A stretch of 64,000 nucleotides of DNA from Seleniivibrio woodruffii (GTDB taxonomy: Bacteria; Chrysiogenota; Deferribacteres; Deferribacterales; Geovibrionaceae): assembly GCF_004339245.1 (NCBI RefSeq), contig NZ_SMGG01000003.1, positions 806,770-870,769 of the forward strand, read 5' to 3'. Of this stretch, positions 17,402 to 25,529 are shown in pieces. Every line of letters starts with the position of its first letter. Position 1 is the stretch's first letter. The notes beneath the pieces are model-generated. The model worked only from the letters and a program-made list of their open reading frames with translations. It did no database searches and had not been told where the DNA came from. Made by a program: the position numbers and the translations under genes.

Positions 17402-18112
17402 ATGAAGAGTGAACTGATAATAATCGGAGCCGGGCTGGGCGCAAAATCCATCACACTGGAAGGTGTCGAAGCTCTGAAAAGTGCTGACAGTGTGCTTTAC
17501 GACAGACTGGTGCATCCGGATGTGATAGATATGATCCCCGATACGGCCGAGGCTGTCAGCGTGGGCAAGAATCCCTATGCGAAAAACTGCATCCGTCAGG
17601 AGGAGATAAACTCCGCCATTGAGGAGCATCTTAAAAGGCACAGACGGGTGGTCAGGCTCAAAGGCGGCGACAGCACACTGTTTGCCCGTTCCCTTGAGGA
17701 GACTGAAACTGCGGAAAAGTGCGGGGCTTCATCAAAGATAATTCCGGGTGTGACATCGGCATCAACCCTTGCGGCGAAGATGTCTCAGGCGCTCACCGAC
17801 AGAAGAACCGTTTCCGGCTGTGTGTTCATCACAGGACACTCAAAGAACGGCGACTGTCCGTACAGCTTTAAGGCTCTGGCGGAACTGGGACTGACCATCG
17901 TAGTTTACATGGGTGTCAGGAACGGCGGATATATCGCCTCGGAGCTGATTAAGCACGGGATGAGCGGAAACACTCAGGTGCTTATAGGCAGTAAGCTGGA
18001 ATCACCGGAGGAGAGACTCTGCGTGACCACACTTGCTTCGCTTGGTGACGTTCTGGCCACAGGGGACTATGACCATCCTGCCACCATCATCATTGGTGAC
18101 GTTACGGGGTAG
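17402..18112 (+). CDS. cobA: Uroporphyrinogen-III C-methyltransferase (SUMT)
   Basis: 236 residues, single methylase domain without the CysG N-terminal oxidase part. Visible signatures are the N-terminal SAM loop IIGAGLGAKSITLEG, the LYDRLVHPDV segment, VVRLKGGDSTLFARS with the GGD dipeptide site, and IPGVTSASTLAAK. It makes precorrin-2 from uroporphyrinogen III, the entry point to siroheme and cobalamin, and so feeds the CbiK substrate. It lies 55 bp after cbiK with a terminator between them. It ends 4 bp from the converging DUF2023 gene with no terminator visible. Confidence 0.92.
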   Translation: MKSELIIIGAGLGAKSITLEGVEALKSADSVLYDRLVHPDVIDMIPDTAEAVSVGKNPYAKNCIRQEEINSAIEEHLKRHRRVVRLKGGDSTLFARSLEETETAEKCGASSKIIPGVTSASTLAAKMSQALTDRRTVSGCVFITGHSKNGDCPYSFKALAELGLTIVVYMGVRNGGYIASELIKHGMSGNTQVLIGSKLESPEERLCVTTLASLGDVLATGDYDHPATIIIGDVTG

Positions 18113-18116
18113 TCAA

Positions 18117-18473
18117 TTATCCGCAGCAGGCTGCACAGAACTGTTTTTCTATATTTCCGAGATATCTTTCGCACTGTTTGGTTATGTCATAACCGAGCAG
18201 AACGCCGAGAATGAAATCCTCTTTTTCGTCAAAACCGTTCAGCGGCTTGTCACCGAAGCTTTTTACAATGCTGATGCAGGGGCAGTCGCCGAAGAAAAAG
18301 TTTATACGACCCTCTTTAGCAGGCGTTTCGTGCCATGTTATATTTCCGCGTCTAAGTTTCCCGCGGCAGGCCTCCGCATCCGATTCTCTCGCTGTGTAGA
18401 GAACCAGACGGCGGATACCCTTCTTATATTCATAAAGCAGATGGGAAAAGAGTCTGTTGTCAGCCTGTCCCAT
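18117..18473 (-). CDS. DUF2023-family protein
   Basis: 118 residues. The opening HLLYEYKKGIRRLVLYTA matches what I remember of DUF2023 (about 100-120 residues, dimeric in a Helicobacter structure). It also has RINFFFGDCPCI in the middle and a cysteine-rich tail CAACCG. It has no signal peptide. The start ATG overlaps the DUF2325 stop (TGATG), so the two are translationally coupled. A Fur-box-like operator precedes the pair. This, with my recollection that such pairs accompany iron-regulated flavodoxin or Feo loci in anaerobes, points to iron homeostasis. The biochemical role is unknown. Confidence 0.7.
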   Translation of the reverse strand: MGQADNRLFSHLLYEYKKGIRRLVLYTARESDAEACRGKLRRGNITWHETPAKEGRINFFFGDCPCISIVKSFGDKPLNGFDEKEDFILGVLLGYDITKQCERYLGNIEKQFCAACCG

Positions 18474-18808
18474 CAGTTGGCCTTTCTGCCTTCAGCGTGA
18501 AGCAGGCAGCCTTTGCAGTTCTCTTTGCACTCCATAGCTTCTCTGATCATTCCGCTTACGGATTCGGGGCTTGTTTTGTCTGTGCAGATGAACGGGATGT
18601 CGTGTCTGCGGCAGATATTTTTTGCTTTATTTATCATGTTGTGGCTGGACAGTGTTGTCAGGAAAACCACGCAGTTTGTGCATTTTATGCTGTTTTCGAA
18701 AGAGCTGTTCATTTCGTTGAACACTTTCGCTTTATATCCCATCTGTTTGCATGCTGAAAGATATTCGTTTTCTCTTCTCTGCAGGCCGCCTATTATGCAT
18801 ACTTTCAT
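18473..18808 (-). CDS. DUF2325-family protein
   Basis: 111 residues. It starts MKVCIIGGLQRRENEYLSAC, then NCVVFLTTLSSHNMINKAKN and HDIPFICTD, the pattern of the small DUF2325 fold (a Rossmann-like half with GG and SH motifs). The C-terminus has CKENCKGC, a possible metal site. AGGAGG lies 8 nt before the ATG. It is the first gene of a two-gene unit with DUF2023, with a 19-bp Fur-box-like palindrome 29-47 bp upstream. The function is unknown. An iron-responsive role is inferred from the operator. Confidence 0.7.
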   Translation of the reverse strand: MKVCIIGGLQRRENEYLSACKQMGYKAKVFNEMNSSFENSIKCTNCVVFLTTLSSHNMINKAKNICRRHDIPFICTDKTSPESVSGMIREAMECKENCKGCLLHAEGRKAN

Positions 18809-18836
18809 AAATTTAGCCTCCTATGTGCTGAATAAT

Positions 18837-18855
18837 GATATTGATTCTTAATATC
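18837..18855 (-). promoter_or_regulatory. Candidate Fur box
   Basis: Read on the minus strand, GATATTAAGAATCAATATC matches the 19-bp Fur consensus GATAATGATAATCATTATC at 15 of 19 positions, with 6-bp perfect arms. It sits just upstream of the DUF2325 start and could also affect the divergent nitroreductase. Confidence 0.65.
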
Positions 18856-18945
18856 AATAAGAGTAAAAGTCAACAGGTTTTTTCTATTTATTTTGAGATT
18901 CAGCAGGATTAGAATAAAATTTAACAATTTCATAAGAGGGACAGA

Positions 18946-19521
18946 ATGCTTGAACTTATAAAAAAGACCCGTTCATACAGAAGGTTTGACCATTCCAGAA
19001 AGCTGGATGACGCTTTTCTGGCGGAACTTGTGGATGCGGCCAGACTGGCGCAGAGTGCGGCCAATGCACAGCCCCTCAGATATGTCACCGTGAACAGCCC
19101 TGAGTATGTTGATAAGATATTTCCGCACCTGCGCTGGGCGGGCAAGCTGAAAGACTGGGACGGTCCAGTCGAGTCGGAACGCCCGGTGGCCTATATTGCA
19201 GTGTACGGCGACAGCGAGGCCAAGCCATCGTCCTTCGCACAGGTGGATTCGGGAATTGCCATGCAGAACATCTGCCTGACAGCCATGAGCAAAGGGGTGG
19301 GCAGCTGTATGTTCGGCAGTATCATAAAGAATGAAATTAACCGGATTCTGGGTGTCACGGATGAACGTTACAGCCTTTTGTGGGTGATTGCTCTGGGATA
19401 TCCTGTTGAGAATGTAGTGCTGGTTGATAATACGGGCGATCTTTCATACTACAGAGATGCGGACGGCAACCACTATGTGCCGAAACACAGGCACGATGAG
19501 GTTCTGCTGGGGAAGTTTTGA
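18946..19521 (+). CDS. Nitroreductase-family flavoprotein
   Basis: 191 residues. The N-terminus KKTRSYRRFD is the FMN-phosphate-binding start of nitroreductases. AQSAANAQPLRYV and the later SGIAMQNICLTAMSKGVGSCMFGS helix are further family marks, as is IALGYP. The length is typical of the short single-domain group. GAGGG lies 5 nt before the ATG. It is monocistronic, divergent from the DUF2325-DUF2023 unit and shares its regulatory region. The substrate is unknown; the family reduces nitro compounds, quinones or flavins with NAD(P)H. Confidence 0.85.
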   Translation: MLELIKKTRSYRRFDHSRKLDDAFLAELVDAARLAQSAANAQPLRYVTVNSPEYVDKIFPHLRWAGKLKDWDGPVESERPVAYIAVYGDSEAKPSSFAQVDSGIAMQNICLTAMSKGVGSCMFGSIIKNEINRILGVTDERYSLLWVIALGYPVENVVLVDNTGDLSYYRDADGNHYVPKHRHDEVLLGKF

Positions 19522-19564
19522 GTGATGATGTAAAATATCCTTCTCTGTGAGGGCTTTAGCCCGT

Positions 19565-19780
19565 GGCAGTCTTCCATATTCGGGCAGACCGCCGCTTAAT
19601 CGCATCTGTATTTGGAAGATTGCTTCGTTATTACATTCCTCGCAATGACGCAAAATCTCCGTCACTCTATTCGACAATTAATTAATATGGACTCATACAG
19701 CCTTCGGCTAGTGAACGGAGTGAAGAGTCTCAGCAGAAGAGAGATTCTTCGGTTGAAGCCTCAGAATGACGGGCTAATAG
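19565..19780. repeat. Mosaic of dispersed intergenic repeats (families 1 and 2)
   Basis: This 283-bp gene gap (19522-19804) is mostly repeat. About 19573-19650 holds CAGTCTTCCA ... TTGGAAGATTGCTTCG and ends in CCTCGCAATGACG, the family 2 element. About 19716-19772 reads, on the minus strand, CGTCATTCTGAG ... CCGAAGAATCTC ... GACTCTTCACTCCGTTCA, the family 1 element also found at 54.5 kb. No ORF is supported here. Confidence 0.75.
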
Positions 19781-19804
19781 CCGAATAGAATGACCTATAA
19801 AAAA

Positions 19805-20383
19805 CTACTGTGAAAGTTCCTTGAGTGCCAGCCTGAACAGTTCCTCGAAAGGTGTTCCGGGTTTATAAATCTTGGTAACGGCCTTGCGGCAGTCGTTTGC
19901 GGAATAGCCGAGGTTTGAAAGCGCACTGACGAGGTCTTCCGTTCCCCCTGCGGCCTGCGAGCCTTCGGACTGAACTGCAAGCTGACCGAATTTGTCTTTC
20001 AGCTCAACGATTATACGTTCAGCGGACTTGCGGCCTATGCCGGGGATTGTGGCTATCAGCGTTATGTCGTTCTGAACAACAGCGTTCATGAACTTTTTAG
20101 CTTCCATTGCCGAAAGGATTGCCAGTGCTATCTTCGGACCTATCTTTGAAATGGTGTTCAGCAGAAGGAAGAGTTTTTTCTCCTCAATGGTGGCGAACCC
20201 GTAAAGAGCCACCGCATCCTCACGCATTACGAAGTGTGTGAAGAGTCCGGCCTTTTCGCCTATGCTCGGCAGTGTGCGGTAGGTTGCGGCTGAAATTGAT
20301 ATTTCATATGCCACAGAACCTGTGTCGATCACCGCCGTTGCGGGGAGCTTTTCAGCCAGAATACCTTTTACGCTGTATATCAT
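19805..20383 (-). CDS. ruvA: Holliday junction branch-migration protein RuvA
   Basis: 192 residues. The N-terminal OB-fold (MIYSVKGILAEKLPA, then FVMREDAVALYGFA) is followed by two helix-hairpin-helix motifs (TISKIGPKIALAIL and IPGIGRKSAERIIVELKDK) and a C-terminal RuvB-contacting three-helix domain. RuvA tetramers bind four-way junctions and load the RuvB motor. It overlaps ruvC by 4 nt. No ruvB follows; it must lie elsewhere. Confidence 0.97.
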   Translation of the reverse strand: MIYSVKGILAEKLPATAVIDTGSVAYEISISAATYRTLPSIGEKAGLFTHFVMREDAVALYGFATIEEKKLFLLLNTISKIGPKIALAILSAMEAKKFMNAVVQNDITLIATIPGIGRKSAERIIVELKDKFGQLAVQSEGSQAAGGTEDLVSALSNLGYSANDCRKAVTKIYKPGTPFEELFRLALKELSQ

Positions 20384-20871
20384 GATACGAACCTCCCCGT
20401 AAGATTGAGTCCAAGACAGATCCCGCAGGCCAGTGCATCCGTTGCATCCATGGGCACGTTGCCTATTTTGCGCCCCAGAAGTATCTCAACCATATGCTTT
20501 ACCTGCGCCTTGTCGGCCTTTCCGTAGCCCACAACCGCCTTTTTTATCTGCAAAGCGGTGAACTCCCGCACCTCAAGGCCGCTGGAGAGCAGGGTGGCTA
20601 TTATCGCACCCCTGGTTTGTCCCAGAAGCATGGCACTTTTAACGTTCACCGAATAGAAAACATCCTCGACAGCCGAATATGAGGGTTTGAACTCGTCCAC
20701 AGCCTCACGCACTCCCTGACAAATGACAGCCAGCCTCTGGGGCAGGGTCTCTTTTGAGTCGGTGCGAACGACTTTGTGGGCAACGTATTCGACCTTGCCG
20801 GGCCATACCTGCACAATACCTATTCCCGTGCAGTTAAGCCCGGGGTCAACCCCCATTACAATTGCAGGCAT
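20380..20871 (-). CDS. ruvC: Crossover junction endodeoxyribonuclease RuvC
   Basis: 163 residues with the RNase H-like resolvase fold. Catalytic acidic residues appear in GVDPGLNCTG (Asp near 8), VEDVFYS (Glu) and DATDALACGIC near the C-terminus. The substrate-contacting QTRGAI segment is also present. It resolves Holliday junctions together with RuvAB. Its ATG overlaps the yebC stop and its own stop overlaps the ruvA start, giving a tight yebC-ruvC-ruvA operon, a common arrangement in many phyla. Confidence 0.97.
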   Translation of the reverse strand: MPAIVMGVDPGLNCTGIGIVQVWPGKVEYVAHKVVRTDSKETLPQRLAVICQGVREAVDEFKPSYSAVEDVFYSVNVKSAMLLGQTRGAIIATLLSSGLEVREFTALQIKKAVVGYGKADKAQVKHMVEILLGRKIGNVPMDATDALACGICLGLNLTGRFVS

Positions 20872-21620
20872 TATTCGTCCATCGCCGCCATTGTGGCTTC
20901 GTCTGCGTCAAAGTTGGAGAAAACCTCCTGAACGTCGTCAAGGTCCTCCAGTGCATCAGTGATGGTGAACAGTTTTTTAAGGTCTTCAACACCCAGAGAG
21001 ATGGTGTTCTTGGGTTTCATGGTGACCTCGGAATAATTTATGTCGTATTTCTTTTCTTCCAGAGCAGTTTTAACTGAGAAATAGCTGCTGACTTCGGTTA
21101 CAACCTGAAAAACGTCGCCTTCGTCCTTAACGTCCTCTGCGCCAAGCTCAAGGGCGAGTTCGAAAAGTGTCTCCTCGTCTGCCTTCTCTTTTGAAATTTC
21201 TATGATGCCTTTGGTTTCAAATATCCATGCGACGCATCCTGCTTCGCCCATGTTTCCGCCCTTTTTGTTCATTGTGCTGCGAACTTCCGCAACAGTTCTG
21301 TTTCTGTTGTCTGTCAGGGCTTTTATAAGGATAGCCACGCCGCCGGGGCCGTAGCCTTCGTATGTTATTTCTTCGTAAGCGTTTTCGTTGCCTTCGCCGC
21401 TTCCTTTTTTGATAGCTCTTTCGATGTTGTCTTTGGGCAGGTTGCACTCTTTCGCCTTATCTAGAGCCAGACGCAGACGTGAGTTCATCACGGGGTCGGC
21501 TCCGCCCTCTTTAGCGGCGACGGCTATCTCTTTTGCCACCTTTGTGAAAGCCTTTCCCTTCTTTGCGTCCTGCGCCGCTTTGCGGTGCTTAATGTTTGCC
21601 CATTTGCTATGTCCGGCCAT
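20871..21620 (-). CDS. yebC: YebC/PmpR-family protein (TACO1 family)
   Basis: 249 residues from MAGHSKWANIKHRKAAQDAKKG, the invariant YebC start, with GGAGG 6 nt upstream. The longer frame to 21683 has no support. Conserved blocks include YGPGGVAILI, TDNRNRT, MNKKGGNMGEAGCV and DLDDVQEVFSNFD. Family members act as transcriptional regulators or as translation factors that relieve ribosome stalling at polyproline. It is the first gene of the ruvCA operon. Confidence 0.95.
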   Translation of the reverse strand: MAGHSKWANIKHRKAAQDAKKGKAFTKVAKEIAVAAKEGGADPVMNSRLRLALDKAKECNLPKDNIERAIKKGSGEGNENAYEEITYEGYGPGGVAILIKALTDNRNRTVAEVRSTMNKKGGNMGEAGCVAWIFETKGIIEISKEKADEETLFELALELGAEDVKDEGDVFQVVTEVSSYFSVKTALEEKKYDINYSEVTMKPKNTISLGVEDLKKLFTITDALEDLDDVQEVFSNFDADEATMAAMDE

Positions 21621-21762
21621 TGAAACCTCCGAGTCTTTATATACAATTATTATATTAATTTTTGGGAAACGAATTATAACCAAAAAAAAGGGGATAAGTA
21701 AATTTTAAAATTGAGCGTAAAAATAAAAAAGGCGGAGATTTTTCGCCACTGAGACCTGTAAT

Positions 21763-21875
21763 CCGTCTTCGCGAGCCGGAGGCGCGGCGACCTTCCACGC
21801 ACAGATGTATCCGAAATAAGCATTACATGGAAGACTGCTTCGGGCATCAGCCCTTGCAGAGACAGTCTGTACTAT
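21763..21875. repeat. Dispersed intergenic repeat, family 2 variant
   Basis: CGTCTTCGCGAGCCGGAGGC ... CCTTCCACGCACAGATGTAT ... ACATGGAAGACTGCTTCG. It shares the CTTCCA / TGGAAG arms, the CAGATGTAT core and the CTGCTTCG end with the copy at 19.6 kb. It sits in the 290-bp gap upstream of yebC. Confidence 0.65.
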
Positions 21876-21880
21876 GTCAG

Positions 21881-21906
21881 AAAAAAGGCGGAGATTTCTC
21901 TCCGCC
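21881..21906 (-). terminator. Terminator of the heme-MCP gene
   Basis: GGCGGAGA / TCTCCGCC stem with a TTTC loop. Six A's on the plus strand form the U-tract for the minus-strand gene. Confidence 0.8.
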
Positions 21907-21914
21907 CGTTATGG

Positions 21915-23639
21915 CTATTTGCCTGTTTTGAATCTGTGGATGAGCCCCTGAAGGTCGTTGGCCAGATGGCTGAGCTGTTCGACAGCCTTCGCCGTCTCCT
22001 GCGATGCTACAGAGTTTTCGCTGGTGACATGTGAAATGTTCTCAATGCTCTGCGCCATCATTTCTGTGGCGGAAGCCTGTTCCTCTGTTGCACGGGCTAT
22101 CATGCCCACCTCGTTGGAAACGTTCTGAACGTTCATTTTTATCACGTCCAGCGCCTCTTTGGCTTCTTCGGCCTTGGTCTTTCCGTTTTCAACCTGCATA
22201 ACGCCTTCGTGCATTCCGGCCACTGCGCCGCCTGTATCGGCCTGAATGGACTGGATCATGTCGGCGATCTCCTGAGTTGCCTTGACGGTCTTTTCGGCCA
22301 GTTTGCGAACCTCGTCTGCAACGACTGCGAAACCTCTGCCGTGTTCTCCGGCTCTTGCGGCTTCTATTGCGGCGTTGAGAGCCAGCAGGTTCGTCTGGTC
22401 GGCGATGTCGTCGATAACCTGAATTATCTGACCGATCTGTTCGCTGCTTTCGCCCAGTTTGCGCACGGTGACTGCGGAATCTGAAACCGACGTAGCTATC
22501 TGCTCCATCATGTTTCTGGTCTCCTCAACCAGTCTGTGTCCCTGTGCAACTGAGTTGCTTGCGTCCTCGGCACTCTTCGAAACGTTGGAGGCGTTCTGCG
22601 CAACCTCAATAACTGTTGAGTTGACCTCTTCAACAGCGGAAGCCGTTGCCGCCACCTGTCCGGACTGTTCCATTGCTCCGTGGGCTATTGTCTCAGCATT
22701 GCTGGAGAGTTCCGCCGCTGTGGAGGCTATGGACGATATGGAGTCGGTCACAACCATAAGGGCATCGTTGACGTCTGCGGTCATTTTGTTGGTGGCTTTT
22801 ACGAGGTCACCAATCTCATCGTCATGGGTCACCTGCATGCGCACGGTGAAATCGCCTGCGGCAATTTTGCTCAGCGCATCTCCGACCTCCTGGACTCTGT
22901 TGAATATGTATCTGCTGTTAATGAGATACAGGATTATCAGAATCACTATGGTGACGGGCAGGAACACGAGGAACGATACCATCAGGTTTTTATAGATTGC
23001 GGCGTAGACTGGTGCTGTGGGCAGATATACCTCGAAAGCACCGTGCAGTTCTCCCGCTCTCCAGTTCTCCATTTTGACCCCTGTGGGATCTTTGCCTTCG
23101 GAGTTGCCCCAGAGAGCCTGCGAAGTGGCAGGATCTCCGTGGCATTTCTCACAAACTTCCGAAAGCCTGATGGCTTTATAATATCTTAACTGTTCATTCT
23201 CTTTATCGTGATACACAAACTCGGGGCTGGTTTTGGCCTGTGCGCCCTGATCCAGCTTGTCAAGCTCCTTGAGAGCCATGAGGTCTGTTTCATCCGGTTC
23301 GTTGATCGGGTTTCTGGGTGAAATCTTGGGAACCTTGAACTTAAGTCCCGCTTCTTCCGATTTCAGCTCCATGGTTTTCATAGCGCCAACGATGGGCACT
23401 GTGAGCAGAAGCCTGTTGATGTCGTGAACCAGCTCGTCTGTTTTGTAAACGTCCGCTGCCGACGCCAGACCCATAAACTCCCGGACACCTTCTGCCGCAA
23501 GAACAAAGCTTCTTGCCTTCGCAACTTCCGCGCTGAACATGTTTTTCTTCAGCGTAAAGAAGTTGACGGTAAACAGCACTCCCATGCCAATCAAAACCGT
23601 TACTGCTACATAAAGCAGAATCCTGACCTTTAGTTTCAT
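21915..23639 (-). CDS. Methyl-accepting chemotaxis protein with DUF3365 heme-binding sensor domain
   Basis: 574 residues. A first membrane segment at about 8-28 is followed by a periplasmic DUF3365/Tll0287-like domain with the heme c motif CEKCHGDP (163-170). A second membrane segment lies at about 223-243, then HAMP, and an MCP signalling domain with the hairpin tip around [19 protein letters not shown]. Heme-bearing DUF3365 receptors in anaerobes are thought to read redox state or diatomic ligands; that is family knowledge. It appears monocistronic, with its own terminator. The truncated gene at 1-723 has the same input domain. Confidence 0.9.
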   Translation of the reverse strand: MKLKVRILLYVAVTVLIGMGVLFTVNFFTLKKNMFSAEVAKARSFVLAAEGVREFMGLASAADVYKTDELVHDINRLLLTVPIVGAMKTMELKSEEAGLKFKVPKISPRNPINEPDETDLMALKELDKLDQGAQAKTSPEFVYHDKENEQLRYYKAIRLSEVCEKCHGDPATSQALWGNSEGKDPTGVKMENWRAGELHGAFEVYLPTAPVYAAIYKNLMVSFLVFLPVTIVILIILYLINSRYIFNRVQEVGDALSKIAAGDFTVRMQVTHDDEIGDLVKATNKMTADVNDALMVVTDSISSIASTAAELSSNAETIAHGAMEQSGQVAATASAVEEVNSTVIEVAQNASNVSKSAEDASNSVAQGHRLVEETRNMMEQIATSVSDSAVTVRKLGESSEQIGQIIQVIDDIADQTNLLALNAAIEAARAGEHGRGFAVVADEVRKLAEKTVKATQEIADMIQSIQADTGGAVAGMHEGVMQVENGKTKAEEAKEALDVIKMNVQNVSNEVGMIARATEEQASATEMMAQSIENISHVTSENSVASQETAKAVEQLSHLANDLQGLIHRFKTGK

Positions 23640-23742
23640 TGTACCACCGTATATAAAAATACTTTCACCGATGTGGAATTATTATATACCTATTATCCGG
23701 TTATACAAGCACCATCTAATCTTTAGCGGTATAAACAGGCGA

Positions 23743-25302
23743 TTAAATTCCGCCTTCCACCTTCGGAGCAAGTTTCGACTCTCTTCTCGTAATGTACTTA
23801 TTCAGAGCGTCAAGATAAGCCTTTGCGCTGGCAACCACAACGTCGGTGTCGGCTCCTCTGCCCTTAACGACGTAGCCGCATTTTTCAAACTCTGCGGAGA
23901 GGGTCACTTCGCCCTGAGCATCCTTGCCCTCGGTAAGGGCTTTGATGTCGTAGCTTTTCAGTCTGCCCTGAATACCCGCTATCCTCTCAATGGCTTTAAG
24001 AGCCGCATCCACGGGGCCGTCGCCGATTGAAGCATCGGTGATGAACTCGTTATCTGCGTTTTTAAGCCTTACAGTGGCAGTGGGTATCGCAGTGTTGCCG
24101 CTGAACATGTTTATTCTGTCCAGATCAAAGTGCTTTGTGGTCTGCGCTGTCTGGTTCAGAACAATATTCTCAATGTCCTCGTCGAACACTTCCTTCTTCT
24201 TATCGGCCAAAATTTTGAAAGCATCAAATGCGGCCTGCATAGCTTCGTCGGAAATCTCGAAGCCCAGAGCTTTAAGTCTCTGAACAAATGCGTGGCGGCC
24301 GGAGTGTTTGCCCAGCACAAGGCTGTTTGCGGGGTAGCCGACGCTTTCGGGAGTCATGATCTCATAGGTTATTCTGTTTTTCAGCACGCCGTCCTGATGG
24401 ATCCCGGCTTCGTGTGCGAATGCGTTCTTGCCGACGATGGCCTTGTTGGGCTGAACGTTTACGCCTGTTATGGCTGTCAGCATTTTGCTTGAGCGGTAGA
24501 TCTCTTTGGTGTTAACGCCGAACTCTATCTCATCGAACAGGTCTTTTCTGACTGTCATGGCCATTATTACCTCTTCCAGAGATGTGTTGCCCGCTCTTTC
24601 GCCGATTCCGTTTATTGTGCACTCCACCTGACTTGCGCCTGCTTTGACGGCGGCCAGAGAGTTTGCGGAGGCGAGGCCGAGGTCGTTGTGGCAGTGAACG
24701 CTTATTCTTGCCTTGTCAACGTTGGGCACTCTGTTCATGATCGCACTGATTATCTTTTCATATTCCATCGGCACTGTGTAGCCCACTGTGTCGGGGATGT
24801 TCACTGTTTTTGCGCCTGCGGCGATTACAGCTTCAACAACACGGCACAGGTAGTCAACGTCGCTTCTGGTTGCGTCTTCTGCGCTGAACTCAACGTCATC
24901 GCAGAGGTTTCTGGCGAATTTTACAGCGTCAATGGCTATCTGGAGTGTCTCCTCTCTGGTCTTTTTCAGTTTGTACTGAAGGTGTATGTCGCTGGTGGCT
25001 ATGAAAGTGTGGATGCGGGGACGAACAGCACCTTTCAGAGCTTCCCAGCCCACTTCTATATCTTTTTTGTTGGCACGGCAGAGACCTGCCACGCCGCAGT
25101 TTTTGATTACGGCGGCAACACGGCTCACAGCCTCAAAGTCGCCGGGGGATGAGATGGGGAAGCCTGCTTCCATAACGTCAACGCCCATTTTTTCAATCTG
25201 GAGTGCCAGCTGGATTTTCTCTTCGGTGTTCATGGAAAATCCGGGTGCCTGCTCGCCGTCTCTGAGTGTTGTGTCGAAAATCATGATCTTTCTTTTTGAC
25301 AT
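23743..25302 (-). CDS. leuA: 2-isopropylmalate synthase
   Basis: 519 residues. The HMGL-like TIM barrel shows TTLRDGEQAPGFSM at the N-terminus (catalytic Arg and Asp), metal-site HCHNDLGLASAN (HxH type) and GIGERAGNTSLEE. The C-terminal LeuA allosteric domain (about 390-510) binds leucine for feedback inhibition. It condenses acetyl-CoA with 2-oxoisovalerate in leucine synthesis. GAAGGAGAAGG precedes the ATG. A short leucine-containing leader peptide and a hairpin followed by a U-tract lie just upstream, so transcription attenuation by leucine supply is likely. Confidence 0.96.
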   Translation of the reverse strand: MSKRKIMIFDTTLRDGEQAPGFSMNTEEKIQLALQIEKMGVDVMEAGFPISSPGDFEAVSRVAAVIKNCGVAGLCRANKKDIEVGWEALKGAVRPRIHTFIATSDIHLQYKLKKTREETLQIAIDAVKFARNLCDDVEFSAEDATRSDVDYLCRVVEAVIAAGAKTVNIPDTVGYTVPMEYEKIISAIMNRVPNVDKARISVHCHNDLGLASANSLAAVKAGASQVECTINGIGERAGNTSLEEVIMAMTVRKDLFDEIEFGVNTKEIYRSSKMLTAITGVNVQPNKAIVGKNAFAHEAGIHQDGVLKNRITYEIMTPESVGYPANSLVLGKHSGRHAFVQRLKALGFEISDEAMQAAFDAFKILADKKKEVFDEDIENIVLNQTAQTTKHFDLDRINMFSGNTAIPTATVRLKNADNEFITDASIGDGPVDAALKAIERIAGIQGRLKSYDIKALTEGKDAQGEVTLSAEFEKCGYVVKGRGADTDVVVASAKAYLDALNKYITRRESKLAPKVEGGI

Positions 25303-25380
25303 TGTTCCTTCTCCTTCTTATTTTATCAGTTTTTTCAGTTTATATCTGTTTTTGTCAAACTTCTCCGTGGCTGAGCACGG

Positions 25381-25408
25381 AAAAAATACCCAACCCGCAT
25401 TTCGGGTT
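25381..25408 (-). terminator. Attenuator hairpin in the leuA leader
   Basis: On the minus strand, AACCCG / CGGGTT with an AAATG loop is followed four bases later by TTTTTT. An alternative pairing, CCGCA (plus 25415-25419) with TGCGG (plus 25395-25399), would break the terminator and act as an antiterminator. The switch is inferred. Confidence 0.6.
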
Positions 25409-25425
25409 TACCTGTGCGGTTCTTT

Positions 25426-25449
25426 TTATGTTCCTAGTCCTGATAGCAT
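25426..25449 (-). CDS. Putative leucine leader peptide MLSGLGT
   Basis: Seven-codon ORF with an ideal ribosome site: AGGAGG at 25457-25462 and a 7-nt spacer. Both leucine codons are CTA, a codon that looks rare in the surrounding genes and is also the codon used in the E. coli leuL control region. It ends 18 nt before the 5' arm of the attenuator. Slow translation at CTA when leucyl-tRNA is scarce would favour the antiterminator pairing. The coding assignment rests on position and ribosome site only. Confidence 0.55.
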   Translation of the reverse strand: MLSGLGT

Positions 25450-25473
25450 TGTCGTTCCTCCTGATACAGATTC

Positions 25474-25509
25474 AAAAAAAAAGCCCCAACCCGTAAGGGC
25501 TGAGGCTTT
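25474..25509 (-). terminator. Terminator after pssA
   Basis: Stem AAAGCC-CA-CCC / GGG-TG-GGCTTT with a four-base loop and one or two mismatches, followed on the minus strand by a run of nine T. It leaves almost no room for a separate leuA promoter before the leader peptide. The leuA transcript may start inside pssA or pass this hairpin. Confidence 0.7.
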
Positions 25510-25529
25510 GGTTTAACATGCATGTGTTC

